Source of the DNA: Methylobacterium adhaesivum
Lineage (GTDB): Bacteria; Pseudomonadota; Alphaproteobacteria; Rhizobiales; Beijerinckiaceae
Assembly (NCBI RefSeq): GCF_022179065.1
Contig: NZ_BPQD01000037.1
Coordinates: 1 to 59,148 of the forward strand
Direction of reading: 5' to 3'
DNA length: 59,148 nt
The notes beneath the pieces were generated by a model. The model was not told the DNA's origin, searched no databases, and was given only the letters and a program-made list of their open reading frames with translations. Positions 17,610 to 26,586 of the stretch are shown in pieces. The position numbers were made by a program, and so were the translations under genes. Numbering within the stretch: the first letter of the stretch is position 1; every line of letters begins with the position of its first letter.

Positions 17610-18548
17610 ATGACGGGGGATGCGGCGGGCGACGCCTATCGGCTGATGCTGACCCAGGTGACCGTCGAGAAACTCGCCGACATGGTCATCTGGCTCGATG
17701 AGACGGGCCGTTATGTCTTCGTCAATCCCGCAGCGACGAAACTGCTCGGCTACACGGCCGAAGAACTCTCCCGCATGCACGTGTGGGAGGTCGATCCACT
17801 CTTCGACGAGGCACGCTGGCGCGCTCACTGGGACGATGTCGTCGAGCGGAAGTCCTTCATCTTCGAGACGGTGAACACCTCTAAATCTGGCCTCGACATT
17901 ACCATCGAGGTCACGGTGAACTTCGTCGAGTACGAAGGGCGCCGCTTCAATTGCGCCATCATCCGGGACGTCACCGAACGACGACGCCTCGACCGGGAAC
18001 TGCGCGATCTGAATGAGACGATTTACCGGATGAGCATCACCGATTCGCTTACGGGCGTAGCGAATCGCCGGCACTTCGATACGGTTCTCGGCCGGGAAAT
18101 GGAGCGGCACGGGCGCTCGGGGGTACCCCTGTCCCTGATCCTCCTCGATGTCGATGCGTTCAAGGCCCTGAACGACACCTACGGCCACGTCGTCGGCGAC
18201 GACGCCCTCCGCATCATTGCGACGACCCTGGAACGGTCGATGGGCAAAGCCTGCCTCACGGCCCGCTTCGGCGGTGAGGAGTTCGCCTGCATCCTGCCCG
18301 TCACGAACCATGCCGAAGCACTCGCCTCAGCCGAAGGTGCCCGTGTGGCCATCGCTGGCCTCTCGGTTCCGCACACCGGATCGCCGGTCGCCGATCATCT
18401 CACGGCGAGCTTCGGTGTCGCCACCACGGGAGCGGGAGGGATGCGGCCCATCGACCTCCTGCGGGCGGTGGACAAGGCCCTCTACCGGGCCAAGCACCTC
18501 GGCCGGAACCGAGTCGTCGGCACGACGGTCCTCGCCGACGTCCCGTAA
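17610..18548 (+). CDS. PAS-GGDEF diguanylate cyclase
   Basis: A 312-residue signalling protein. Residues ~15-125 form a PAS domain (VIWLDETGRYVFVNPAATKL, LGYTAEELSRMHVWEVDP, FNCAIIRDVTERRRL) that probably senses a small ligand or redox state in the cytosol. A short helical linker leads to a GGDEF domain (~145-310): SITDSLTGVANRRHFD, LDVDAFKALNDTYGH and an intact ARFGGEEF signature. So it should make cyclic di-GMP from GTP. The inhibitory RxxD site usually five residues before GGEEF is absent (GKAC there), so feedback inhibition is not expected. No membrane segment. It converges with the GntR gene with only 6 bp between stops. Confidence 0.9.
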   Translation: MTGDAAGDAYRLMLTQVTVEKLADMVIWLDETGRYVFVNPAATKLLGYTAEELSRMHVWEVDPLFDEARWRAHWDDVVERKSFIFETVNTSKSGLDITIEVTVNFVEYEGRRFNCAIIRDVTERRRLDRELRDLNETIYRMSITDSLTGVANRRHFDTVLGREMERHGRSGVPLSLILLDVDAFKALNDTYGHVVGDDALRIIATTLERSMGKACLTARFGGEEFACILPVTNHAEALASAEGARVAIAGLSVPHTGSPVADHLTASFGVATTGAGGMRPIDLLRAVDKALYRAKHLGRNRVVGTTVLADVP

Positions 18549-18554
18549 GGCCCC

Positions 18555-19247
18555 TCAGTCGAGGTAGTCGCCGTACATCTCGACGTGGCGCGCGAGGCCG
18601 AGCCCGTGCTCGCGCACGAGACGTTCCGCGAGCTCGGCGTTGCGGGCCTCCAGAGCCTCGATGATCGCCACATGCTCCTTGATGGAATTGGCTGCGCGGT
18701 CGCCCTGTCGCATCGCCGCGTTGCGGATGCCGCGCACATGCATGAGCAGATTGCTCGTGATGTCGCGGATCACGTCGCACTGGCCGAGCGAAATGATCTT
18801 TTGGTGGAAGCGGATGTTGGCGTCCGAATACTCGTCGAGATGGTCGGAGGGGCGGCCCTCGTAGAATTCCGGGAAATGCTCGCGCAGGCAGGCGAGCTGC
18901 TCGTCCGTCGCCCGCGTACAGGCGAGGCGCGCGGCCATGCTCTCCAGGGCCGACCAGGCCTGGATCATGGCGACGATCTCGCTCTTCGTCTTCTTGATCA
19001 CGAACACGCCACGCCGCGCCTCGAAGCGCACGAAGCCCTCCTGCTCCAACACCGTGAGGGCCTCGCGCACGGGCGTGCGGCTGACACCAAGATTTAAAGA
19101 CAACTTCCGCTCGTCCAGACGGACCTCGTCCTTCCGGTCGTAGATGTTCATGTTGGTGATGGCCTCCTTCAACGCTTCGTAGGCCAGGGCCCGTAAGCTC
19201 GAAGTCGCCGCGATGGGTTTGACGTGGAACATGTCGGACTTGACCAC
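18555..19247 (-). CDS. GntR-family transcriptional regulator (FCD domain), candidate oxalate regulator
   Basis: A 230-residue DNA-binding protein. The N-terminal winged helix-turn-helix (~residues 18-85) contains [30 protein letters not shown], typical of GntR, and RRGVFVIK in the wing. The C-terminal FCD domain (~95-225) has the histidine pattern [28 protein letters not shown], consistent with a metal-bound carboxylate-ligand pocket. FCD regulators usually sense organic acids or acyl-CoAs. It diverges from oxc (start 19661), and a TGGTATGCCA near-palindrome of the kind bound by such proteins occurs before oxc, oxlT and the PAS-frc2 operon. I infer it controls oxalate use; the effector could be oxalate, oxalyl-CoA or formyl-CoA. 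Confidence 0.85.
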   Translation of the reverse strand: MVKSDMFHVKPIAATSSLRALAYEALKEAITNMNIYDRKDEVRLDERKLSLNLGVSRTPVREALTVLEQEGFVRFEARRGVFVIKKTKSEIVAMIQAWSALESMAARLACTRATDEQLACLREHFPEFYEGRPSDHLDEYSDANIRFHQKIISLGQCDVIRDITSNLLMHVRGIRNAAMRQGDRAANSIKEHVAIIEALEARNAELAERLVREHGLGLARHVEMYGDYLD

Positions 19248-19660
19248 TTGCGCACCGGACTACGTGGACGTGGCACTCACCGGCCAAGCCACCATGGCAT
19301 GACCATGGCAAATTCGACTTTGTGAGACAAGAACTTGCACGGCTTGGGCGTCCTGTGTCCCGAGCAGGGCACAACGAATGGATCCCCTGCCGTGAAATTC
19401 ATGTCTCGTCGCGGCGCGGTGACGACGCGTGCCGGGAAGACCACCGTCGCTTGACGACTGGTATTTGGTATGCCAACTTTCTCGAACTGGCAAACGAGAG
19501 CGAAGCAGTTCGCGCCAGACGCCGTCCCATTTCGACGCCGACGCCATCGGCGCTGTCATCCCGTCCCCCGCGGCTCACGTCGCGCGGCGTATGGGCCTGC
19601 GCAAACGCGACCGAACCGCAAGGGTTCGGCCCCCGAGAAAACAATCCCAGGAGGACACCC
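19248..19660. other. gntR-oxc divergent control region
   Basis: About 413 bp separating the GntR-like gene and oxc. It contains the candidate operator at 19459-19476 with a TTGACG hexamer at 19451-19456 just before it. There is also an imperfect palindrome CCATGG-CATGA-CCATGG at 19292-19308, close to the GntR start, that might be autoregulatory. AGGAGGA at 19649-19655 is the oxc ribosome-binding site, an unusually strong match. If transcription starts near the operator, the oxc leader would be about 170-190 nt. Confidence 0.55.
19459..19476 (+). promoter_or_regulatory. Candidate GntR operator upstream of oxc
   Basis: TGGTATTTGGTATGCCAA: the 10-bp near-palindrome TGGTATGCCA (19466-19475) preceded by a second TGGTAT half-site seven bases earlier. 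The identical 18 bases occur on the minus strand at 33775-33792, before the PAS-frc2 genes, and TGGTATGCCA also stands before oxlT at 29014. A TTGACG hexamer lies two bases upstream of it, so binding would block a promoter there. The link to the GntR protein is inference. Confidence 0.65.
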
Positions 19661-21406
19661 ATGCACGCCGTGGCCCAGCGCATCGTCGAGGAGCTTCCCA
19701 CCGCCGAGCCGGAGATGACGGACGGGTTCCACCTCGTCATCGACGCCCTCAAGCTCAACGGCATCGAGACGATCTACGGTGTCCCGGGCATCCCGATCAC
19801 GGATCTCGGGCGCCTCGCCCAAGCCGCCGGCATGCGGGTGATCTCGTTCCGCCACGAGCAGCACGCCGGCAACGCCGCCGCCATCGCGGGCTTCCTCACC
19901 CAGAAGCCCGGCATTTGCCTCACGGTCTCGGCCCCCGGCTTCCTCAACGGCCTCACGGCGCTCGCCAACGCCACCACCAACTGCTTCCCGATGATCCTGA
20001 TCTCGGGCTCGTCCGAGCGCGAGATCGTCGATCTGCAGCAGGGCGACTACGAGGAGATGGACCAGCTCGCCATCGCCAAGCCCCTGTGCAAGGCGGCGTT
20101 CCGGGTGCTCCACGCCGCCGATATCGGCATCGCCGTCGCCCGCGCGATCCGTGCCGCCGTGTCGGGCCGTCCCGGCGGCGTCTATCTCGACCTGCCGGCC
20201 AAGCTGTTCTCCCAGGTGATGGAGGCGGAGGCCGGCGCCAAGTCCCTGGTGAAGGTGATCGACGCGGCCCCGGCGCAGCTCCCCGCCCCCGATGCCATCA
20301 AGCGGGCCCTCGATGTCCTGAAGAGCGCCAAGCGTCCCCTCATCGTGCTGGGCAAGGGCGCGGCCTATGCCCAGGCCGACGACGCGATTCGCGAGCTCGT
20401 CGAGCGCAGCGGCATCCCCTATGTGCCCATGAGCATGGCCAAGGGCCTGCTGCCCGACACCCACCCCCAGTCGGCGGGCGCGGCCCGCTCCCTGGTGCTG
20501 AAGGACGCCGACGTCGTGCTGCTGGTGGGCGCGCGCCTGAACTGGCTCCTATCGCACGGCAAGGGCAAGACCTGGGGGGCGCCCGGCTCGAAGAAGTTCA
20601 TCCAGATCGACATCGAGCCGCGCGAGATGGACTCCAACGTCGAGATCGTGGCGCCCGTGGTGGGCGACATCGCTTCCTGCGTCGGAGCCCTCCTGGAGGG
20701 CATGGGCAAGGACTGGGCCGCCCCGCCCGCCGCCTGGACCGACGCAATTCAAGCCAAGCGCGACGAGAACCTCGCCAAGATGGCGAACAAGCTGCGCAAG
20801 AACGCCGCCCCCATGGATTTCCACGGGGCACTCGGCGCCCTCAAGACCATCATGGCCGAGCGGCCCGACGCGATCCTGGTCAACGAGGGCGCCAACACCC
20901 TCGATCTGGCGCGGGGCATCATCGACATGCACAAGCCGCGCAAGCGCCTCGATGTCGGCACCTGGGGCATCATGGGTATCGGCATGGGATACGCCATCGC
21001 GGCCGCCGTCGAGACCGGCCACCCGGTGCTGGCCGTGGAGGGCGACTCGGCCTTCGGCTTCTCCGGCATGGAGGTGGAGACGATCTGCCGGTACGACCTG
21101 CCGATCTGCATCGTGGTGTTCAACAACAACGGCATCTATCGCGGCACCGACACCGATCCGACGGGCCGCGACCCGGCCACCACGGTGTTCGTGCGCGACG
21201 CGCGCTACGACCGGATGATGGAGGCGTTCGGCGGGGTCGGCGTCAACGTGACGACGCCCGACGAACTCTCGCAGGCCGTGAACGCTGCGATGGATTCCGG
21301 CCGCCCGACCCTCATCAACGCGGTCATCGATCCGCAGGCCGGCACGGAAAGCGGCAACATCGGCAGCCTCAACCCGCAGAGCACGGTGCGCAAGAAGCCG
21401 GCGTGA
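19661..21406 (+). CDS. oxc: Oxalyl-CoA decarboxylase
   Basis: A 581-residue thiamin-diphosphate enzyme converting oxalyl-CoA to formyl-CoA and CO2 in the cytosol. The ATG at 19661 follows AGGAGGA; the longer open frame from 19322 is non-coding. N-terminal PYR domain: [17 protein letters not shown] and the catalytic glutamate in [17 protein letters not shown]. The oxalyl-CoA-specific [20 protein letters not shown] holds the Tyr-Glu pair equivalent to the active-site residues in the Oxalobacter enzyme. The C-terminal PP domain has the ThDP/Mg motif [20 protein letters not shown] followed by FNNNGIYRG with the conserved tyrosine. The C-terminal [12 protein letters not shown] carries the serine that closes over the substrate. 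Followed by a palindromic repeat and frc copy 1, so probably co-transcribed or nearly so. Confidence 0.97.
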   Translation: MHAVAQRIVEELPTAEPEMTDGFHLVIDALKLNGIETIYGVPGIPITDLGRLAQAAGMRVISFRHEQHAGNAAAIAGFLTQKPGICLTVSAPGFLNGLTALANATTNCFPMILISGSSEREIVDLQQGDYEEMDQLAIAKPLCKAAFRVLHAADIGIAVARAIRAAVSGRPGGVYLDLPAKLFSQVMEAEAGAKSLVKVIDAAPAQLPAPDAIKRALDVLKSAKRPLIVLGKGAAYAQADDAIRELVERSGIPYVPMSMAKGLLPDTHPQSAGAARSLVLKDADVVLLVGARLNWLLSHGKGKTWGAPGSKKFIQIDIEPREMDSNVEIVAPVVGDIASCVGALLEGMGKDWAAPPAAWTDAIQAKRDENLAKMANKLRKNAAPMDFHGALGALKTIMAERPDAILVNEGANTLDLARGIIDMHKPRKRLDVGTWGIMGIGMGYAIAAAVETGHPVLAVEGDSAFGFSGMEVETICRYDLPICIVVFNNNGIYRGTDTDPTGRDPATTVFVRDARYDRMMEAFGGVGVNVTTPDELSQAVNAAMDSGRPTLINAVIDPQAGTESGNIGSLNPQSTVRKKPA

Positions 21407-21430
21407 TCGACTCGGAGCGCATGGACGCTT

Positions 21431-21620
21431 CCCCCTCTCCCCGCTTGCGGGGAGAGGGGGCCGACCCCCTCGCCGGGTTCGGCGTAAGCCCGAAGGGCGA
21501 GGGTGAGGTCCCGGAAGAGCCTCCTCCGTAGTCTCCCCTCACCCTCGGCTGCCGCTTCGCTTAGCCGACGACAGGGTCGGCAAAGCCCTCTCCCCGCAAG
21601 CGGTGAGAGGGGCTCTACGC
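21431..21620. repeat. Composite palindromic intergenic element
   Basis: Between oxc and frc copy 1. A perfect 14-bp stem with a two-base TT loop occupies 21431-21460 (arms CCCCCTCTCCCCGC and GCGGGGAGAGGGGG). A second, less perfect copy is at about 21587-21617 (CCCTCTCCCCGCAAGCGG...). The DNA between is itself imperfectly complementary (GGGTCGG/CCGACCC, GAGGGTGAGG/CCTCACCCTC), so the whole could fold as one long cruciform. Such CTCTCCCCGC palindromes are, to my knowledge, common dispersed intergenic elements in Rhizobiales. In RNA it could attenuate or stabilise the transcript between the two genes. Confidence 0.75.
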
Positions 21621-21718
21621 TGACGAGCCTTGAGGTCGAGGCCGTAGCGCCCCGTAGAGCAGCCCGTCTTAACGCCGCGATCTGCCACGCAGGATCGCCC
21701 CCACTTTGCGGTGAGACC

Positions 21719-22993
21719 ATGCAAGCGCTCCAAGGCATCAAGATCCTCGATTTCACCCACGTCCAGTCGGGCCCGAGCTGCACGCAGCTTCTCGCTTGGT
21801 TCGGGGCGGACGTGATCAAGGTCGAGCGCCCCGGCGCCGGGGACGCGACGCGGGATCAGCTTCAGGACGTTCCGGGCGCCGACAGCCTGTACTTCACCAT
21901 GCTGAACCACAACAAGCGCTCCATCACCCTCGACACCAAGACGCCCGAGGGCATCAAGGTGCTGTGGCGGCTCATCGCCGAATGCGACGTGCTGGTGGAG
22001 AACTTCGCCCCCGGGGCGCTGGCCCGGATGGGACTGACCTGGGAGACGATCCACGCCGCCAACCCGCGCATGATCCTAGCCTCCGTGAAGGGGTTCGGAC
22101 CGGGGGATTACTCGGAGTGCAAGGTCTACGAGAACGTCGCCCAGTGCGTCGGGGGGGCTGCGTCCACCACCGGGTTCCGCACGGGCACGCCCATGGTGAC
22201 GGGGGCGCAGATCGGCGATTCCGGCACGGGCCTGCATCTGGCGCTGGGCATCGTCACCGCCCTCTACCAGCGCACCCATTCGGGCCTCGGCCAGCGGGTC
22301 GACTGCGCCATGCAGGACGCCGTGCTCAATCTCTGTCGGGTCAAGCTGCGAGACCAGCAGCGCCTGGAGCGCGGGCCGTTGCGGGAATACAGCCAGTTCG
22401 GCGAGGGCATTCCGTTCGGGGACGCGGTGCCCCGCGCGGGGAACGATTCCGGCGGCGGCCAGCCGGGGCGCATCCTGAAGTGCAAGGGCTGGGAAACCGA
22501 CCCCAACGCCTACCTGTACTTCATCACCCAAGGTCCGGTCTGGGAGAAGATCTGCGACATCATCGGTGAGCCGGACTGGAAGACGCATCCGGACTACGCC
22601 ACCGCCAAGGCCCGCCTGCCGCACCTCAACGAGATCTTCACCCGCATCGAGGCCTGGACCATGGCCCGGACCAAGTTCGAGGCGATGGCGGCCCTCAACG
22701 CCCTGCACATCCCGTGCGGGCCAATCCTCTCCATGAAGGAGATCGCCGAGGATCAGGGCCTGCGCGCGGCCGGGACGGTGGTGGAGGTGGATCACCCGAC
22801 GCGGGGGCCCTACCTCACCGTCGGCAATCCGATCAAGCTCTCGGCGAGCCCGACCGAGGTGACGCGCTCGCCCCTGCTCGGCGAGCACACGGACGAGATT
22901 CTTCGCGATGTCCTCGGCTATTCACCGGCCGAATGCGAGGCGCTCGCTCGGTCCGGTGCCATCGGCGCCCCCGTGGGGATCGCCGCCGAGTAG
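21719..22993 (+). CDS. frc: Formyl-CoA:oxalate CoA-transferase, copy 1 (variant glycine loop)
   Basis: A 424-residue class III CoA-transferase from the ATG at 21719 ([16 protein letters not shown]). Frc moves CoA from formyl-CoA to oxalate, giving oxalyl-CoA for Oxc. Conserved features: the glutamine of FTHVQSGP, the arginine in [37 protein letters not shown] and the catalytic aspartate in [11 protein letters not shown]. The active-site glycine loop reads [10 protein letters not shown], while the Oxalobacter enzyme and copy 2 (34560-35810) have [10 protein letters not shown]. The Trp48 position of the Oxalobacter enzyme is glutamine in both copies. The altered loop could change kinetics or acceptor preference. 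No strong ribosome-binding site precedes the ATG. It lies downstream of oxc across a palindromic repeat. Confidence 0.93.
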   Translation: MQALQGIKILDFTHVQSGPSCTQLLAWFGADVIKVERPGAGDATRDQLQDVPGADSLYFTMLNHNKRSITLDTKTPEGIKVLWRLIAECDVLVENFAPGALARMGLTWETIHAANPRMILASVKGFGPGDYSECKVYENVAQCVGGAASTTGFRTGTPMVTGAQIGDSGTGLHLALGIVTALYQRTHSGLGQRVDCAMQDAVLNLCRVKLRDQQRLERGPLREYSQFGEGIPFGDAVPRAGNDSGGGQPGRILKCKGWETDPNAYLYFITQGPVWEKICDIIGEPDWKTHPDYATAKARLPHLNEIFTRIEAWTMARTKFEAMAALNALHIPCGPILSMKEIAEDQGLRAAGTVVEVDHPTRGPYLTVGNPIKLSASPTEVTRSPLLGEHTDEILRDVLGYSPAECEALARSGAIGAPVGIAAE

Positions 22994-23008
22994 CGTCGAT
23001 ACGGAGTT

Positions 23009-23170
23009 TTAGGCGATTCCGGCGAAGCGTCCGGCGGTCGTGGCCGAGGCGGCGCGATCGTCGGTGGCGCGAACGCCGGACTGCGGCGAAAGCCGGTCGG
23101 CGGCCTTGACGACGAGCAGAACCTGAAGGGCGATCAGGCTGACGGTCGAGACGATGACGGTGGTGAGCAT
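23009..23170 (-). CDS. Small single-pass membrane protein
   Basis: A 53-residue protein beginning MLTTVIVSTVSLIALQVLLVV, i.e. one hydrophobic helix right at the N-terminus and a short polar C-terminal tail (KAADRLSPQSGVRATDDRAAS...). The ATG at 23170 is preceded at suitable distance by GAGGGG, which supports it as a real small gene. It converges with frc copy 1 (15 bp between stops) and has its own upstream region. Function unknown; a regulator of a membrane complex or a stress-type small protein are possibilities. Confidence 0.5.
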   Translation of the reverse strand: MLTTVIVSTVSLIALQVLLVVKAADRLSPQSGVRATDDRAASATTAGRFAGIA

Positions 23171-23567
23171 CTTGGGTCCCCTCTGGCGATGTTGCATCGC
23201 CTCTTTGCCATGGTGCAGTGCGAATTGAAATACCACATTCCAAACACCAGTCCTGCTTCGTAAGCATGGCTCGCGCCGCGACGTGGCACGGATCGGCGCT
23301 CCGACCCGTGAGGCAGGAGGTCGTACGCGTCCGCGGCACGGTCGGGGACCTTGTTCCGAGGGCCGCACATTCGGCCATCCGGGCAGGCGCATCGAGCTTA
23401 GCCAGACAGGGCAAAGGCCCTCGACGGCTCGGGATCTCACTGAGAGCCGTCGCGTACCGGAATGATTCAGCGCCGACGCGGGCGGGACAGTCTCCGCATC
23501 ACAGGACCGCTCATCCCCCGGCGATGCGCGAACTCCGGCCCTTCGCGGAGGCCGACCGGAGACGGCC
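23171..23567. other. Intergenic region, no gene seen
   Basis: About 400 bp between the small membrane gene and the end of cyoD. Open frames here are compositional shadows. It should hold the promoter of the small gene, and any terminator of the cyo operon. No clear hairpin, RNA or repeat recognised. Confidence 0.35.
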
Positions 23568-23882
23568 TCACATCATGCGATGGTGCAGGTTGAACAGGAT
23601 CACGAGGGTTCCAGACACCATCAGGGCGATGATCAGCGTCGAGAACAGGATGAGCTGAAGGTCGGCGCGTGACGACTTGCCCAGGGTGATGTGCAGGAAG
23701 AAGCGGAAGTGCACGACCATTTGCACCAGCCCGAGCCCGAGGACGATCCCGAACGTCGTCGTGGCCGAGGCGACCCGCCAGTACACCGCGCCGAAGGCGA
23801 AGCCGGTCAGGAGCAGGGCAAGGAGATAACCGATGGCGTAGCTGCGGACCTCGCGGGCCGCGTCGGCTTTCGAAGAGGTCAT
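23568..23882 (-). CDS. cyoD: Cytochrome o ubiquinol oxidase subunit IV
   Basis: A 104-residue inner-membrane protein starting MTSSKADAAREVRSYAIGY at 23882, its ATG overlapping the cyoC stop. It shows three transmembrane helices (YLLALLLTGFAFGAVYW, FGIVLGLGLVQMVVHF, LILFSTLIIALMVSGTLVILF) and the conserved FRFFLHI segment of the CyoD/COX4 prokaryotic family. It is the assembly subunit of the cytochrome bo quinol oxidase and the last gene of cyoABCD. The heme O synthase gene cyoE that often follows is absent here. Confidence 0.93.
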   Translation of the reverse strand: MTSSKADAAREVRSYAIGYLLALLLTGFAFGAVYWRVASATTTFGIVLGLGLVQMVVHFRFFLHITLGKSSRADLQLILFSTLIIALMVSGTLVILFNLHHRMM

Positions 23883-24505
23883 CGGATCAGCCCCTGGAGA
23901 TAAACTACGGAAAACAGGGCGATCCAGATGATGTCGAGGAAATGCCAGAACAGGCCGAGACGCAGGGTGTTGATCCGGACCCGCCCGTCGAGGCCGAACA
24001 CCACGACCTGCGCCATCATCACCACGAGCCATAGGCAGCCGGCGGCGACATGGAGGCCGTGCAGGGGTACCAGGGCGAAGAACGACGACAGGTAGCCGCT
24101 GCGCATCGGTATCGCGCCTTGCGCAAACATCGTCATGAAGTCCCGGACCTCGAGGGCGAGGAAGGCGAGGCCAAGGACGAGGGTCGCACCCATCCAGCCG
24201 AGTATCCGGCGGCGGGGGGCGTCATGCTTCATCGCGATCGACGCCAGCCCGAACGTGAAGCTGCTGGTGAGCAGGATCAGGGTCTCCAGGAAGGCCGGCC
24301 CGATCTCGTACACGGTCGCGGGCGTCGGCCCGCCGACGGTGGCGGGCAACATCACGCCGTAGGTCGCGAACAGGAGCGCGAAGATCACGGCGTCACTCAT
24401 GAGGAAGACCCAGAACCCGAACAGGGCCGTTTCGGTCTCTTCCTGCGCCTGCGCGTGCGGATGCGCGATGTTGAGCCCCGGATGAGCTCCTTCCGTGGCG
24501 CTCAT
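23879..24505 (-). CDS. cyoC: Cytochrome o ubiquinol oxidase subunit III
   Basis: A 208-residue membrane protein with five predicted helices (FWVFLMSDAVIFALLFATYG, LETLILLTSSFTFGLASIAM, GWMGATLVLGLAFLALEV, ALVPLHGLHVAAGCLWLVV, GLFWHFLDIIWIALFSVVYL). The glutamate in FLALEVRDF and HGLHVAAG are family hallmarks of COX3-type subunits. The start MSATEGAHPG at 24505 overlaps the cyoB stop by 4 bp. It is a structural subunit of the quinol oxidase that pumps protons while reducing O2 with ubiquinol. Confidence 0.95.
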   Translation of the reverse strand: MSATEGAHPGLNIAHPHAQAQEETETALFGFWVFLMSDAVIFALLFATYGVMLPATVGGPTPATVYEIGPAFLETLILLTSSFTFGLASIAMKHDAPRRRILGWMGATLVLGLAFLALEVRDFMTMFAQGAIPMRSGYLSSFFALVPLHGLHVAAGCLWLVVMMAQVVVFGLDGRVRINTLRLGLFWHFLDIIWIALFSVVYLQGLIR

Positions 24506-26586
24506 GCCTCCACCTCGGCGAGACCGCGGTTGGCGCGAGTTCCCTCGACGGCTCGGCCGACGGGCTTGGCCTTTCGGATGTCCCGGCGCCAGTGGCGGTC
24601 GATGCGCGCGACCTCCGCCGCCGGGATGGTGCGGTGCAGGTCCCGCACGAAGCTGCGGGCGACGATCGTGGCGATGCCGGCTGCGAGGCCGAAGCCGGCC
24701 AGCCACCACATGTGCCAGACGAGGCCGAAGGCCGTGACGGCGCCCAGCCCGCCGAGGGCCGGACCGGTCATGCTGTTGGCCGGCATCGCAATGGCCTCGT
24801 AGCGTTTTGGCGGCGCATAGGGATCGCCGTCGGCCTTGTCGCCGTGGAAGGGATCGCGGTCGTTCACGGTGGGGATCACGGCGAAGTTGTACTCGGGCGG
24901 CGGGGCGGCGATGGACCATTCCAGGCCGCCGGCATTCCAGGGATCGCCGACGGGCACGCGGTTGGCCTCGCGGTTCCGGATGCTGACCAAGAGCTGAACG
25001 AACAGGGACGCGAGGGCGGACAGCAGCACCAGGGCGCCGACACCGGCGACGTACAGCCAGGGCCGGAACGCCGGCTCGAACACCGCCTGCGAGCGGCGCG
25101 TCATGCCGCCGGCCCCCAGCACGTAGAGCGGCATGAAGGCGAGGTAGAACCCCACCACCCAGCAGCCGAACGAGATCCGCCCCCATTTCTCGTCGAGGCG
25201 GAAGCCGAACGCCTTCGGGAACCAGTAATGATAGCCCGCGAGCATGCCGTAGAGCAGGCCCGGAATCAGCATGTTGTGGAAGTGGGCGACGAGGAACAGG
25301 GTATTGTGCACGAGGTAGTCGAGGGGCGGGAACGCCAGAATGATGCCCGTGAGGCCGCCGAGCACGAAGGTCATCATGAAGGCGAGGGAATAGAGCATCG
25401 ACACCGAGAACCGGACCCGACCGCGGAACATCGTCCAGATCCAGTCGTAGATCTTCACCCCCGTGGGCAGGCCGATGGTCATCGTGGCGATGCCGAACAC
25501 GGCGTTGATGTTGGCGCTCTGCCCCATGGTGAAGAAGTGGTGCACCCACACCGTGAAGGACAAAACCGCGATGGCCATGGTGGCGATGACGAGCGAGGTG
25601 TAGCCGTAGAGCTCCTTCGAGGAGAAGGTTGCGATCACCTCGGAATAGACGCCGAAGGCCGGCAGGATGAGGATGTAGACCTCGGGATGACCGAACAGCC
25701 AGATCAGGTTGGCGTAGTTCATCATGTTGCCGCCGAGGTCGTTCGTGAAGAAGTGGAACCCGAGGTAGCGGTCCAGCGCCAGGAGGGCCGTCGCCACGGT
25801 GAGCGGCGGCATGGCGAAGATCATGAGGATCGACGTGCAGAGCGAGGTCCAGACGAACATCGGCATCCGCATCAGGGTCATGCCGGGGCAGCGCAGCTTG
25901 TAGATCGTCACCGCGAAGTTGAGGCCCGACAGGGTGGTGCCAATGGAGCCGAGCGTCACCGCCCAGATCCAGTAATCGGGCCCGACATCGGGGCTGAAGG
26001 CGAGTTCGGTGTAGGGCGGGTATCCGGTCCAGCCGCCGGTTGAGAAGCGGCCGATGACGAGGGACACCATCATCAGGCCGGCGGCGCCGGCCGTCAGCCA
26101 CAGGCTCACGGCGTTGAGGAGGGGGAACGCCACGTCGCGGGCGCCGATCTGGAGCGGCATGACGTAGTTGATCGCGCCCGTGAGGAACGGCATCGCCATG
26201 AAGAAGATCATGATGCTGCCGTGCGTGGTGAACAGCTGCGCGAAATGGTCGGGCGCGATGAAGCCCGGCGCATTGATCGCCGCCGCCTGCTGCATCCGCA
26301 TGAGGACCGCCTCGACGAGGGCACGCGACAGCATCGTGAACGCGATCACCACGTACAGGATGCCGATCCTCTTGTGGTCGAGGCTCGTGAACCATTCCCG
26401 CCACAGGTAGCCCCAGCGACCGAGCCAGGTGATGAGGACCACGACCGCGAGGCCGCCGACGACCACGAGGGCGCCGGCTCCCGCGCCGATGATCTCGCTG
26501 AGGCTCGGGTCGGCCCAGGCGCGAACGAAGGGCAGGTCCTGCCAGCCGAAGCGGCCGAGCAGGGCGGGCCACAGGGGCTCGGTCAT
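24502..26586 (-). CDS. cyoB: Cytochrome o ubiquinol oxidase subunit I
   Basis: The 694-residue catalytic heme-copper subunit. Low-spin heme and binuclear-centre histidines are visible in FTTHGSIMIFFMAMPFLTG, FGHPEVYILILPAFG (with the Tyr-crosslinked CuB His and YSEVIATF), WVHHFFTMG and FLVAHFHNMLIPGLLYG. It has about 15 membrane helices, as in E. coli CyoB. The ATG at 26586 (MTEPLWPALLGRFGW) overlaps the cyoA stop by 4 bp. It reduces O2 to water at the heme o3-CuB centre and pumps protons. It is somewhat longer than the 663-residue E. coli protein, mostly in the C-terminal polar tail. Confidence 0.97.
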   Translation of the reverse strand: MTEPLWPALLGRFGWQDLPFVRAWADPSLSEIIGAGAGALVVVGGLAVVVLITWLGRWGYLWREWFTSLDHKRIGILYVVIAFTMLSRALVEAVLMRMQQAAAINAPGFIAPDHFAQLFTTHGSIMIFFMAMPFLTGAINYVMPLQIGARDVAFPLLNAVSLWLTAGAAGLMMVSLVIGRFSTGGWTGYPPYTELAFSPDVGPDYWIWAVTLGSIGTTLSGLNFAVTIYKLRCPGMTLMRMPMFVWTSLCTSILMIFAMPPLTVATALLALDRYLGFHFFTNDLGGNMMNYANLIWLFGHPEVYILILPAFGVYSEVIATFSSKELYGYTSLVIATMAIAVLSFTVWVHHFFTMGQSANINAVFGIATMTIGLPTGVKIYDWIWTMFRGRVRFSVSMLYSLAFMMTFVLGGLTGIILAFPPLDYLVHNTLFLVAHFHNMLIPGLLYGMLAGYHYWFPKAFGFRLDEKWGRISFGCWVVGFYLAFMPLYVLGAGGMTRRSQAVFEPAFRPWLYVAGVGALVLLSALASLFVQLLVSIRNREANRVPVGDPWNAGGLEWSIAAPPPEYNFAVIPTVNDRDPFHGDKADGDPYAPPKRYEAIAMPANSMTGPALGGLGAVTAFGLVWHMWWLAGFGLAAGIATIVARSFVRDLHRTIPAAEVARIDRHWRRDIRKAKPVGRAVEGTRANRGLAEVEA

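Noticed and set aside
19292-19308. Palindrome CCATGG-CATGA-CCATGG near the GntR start as another oxalate operator
   Set aside because: Its arms do not match TGGTAT/ATACCA. It may be autoregulatory, but I cannot link it to the other sites.
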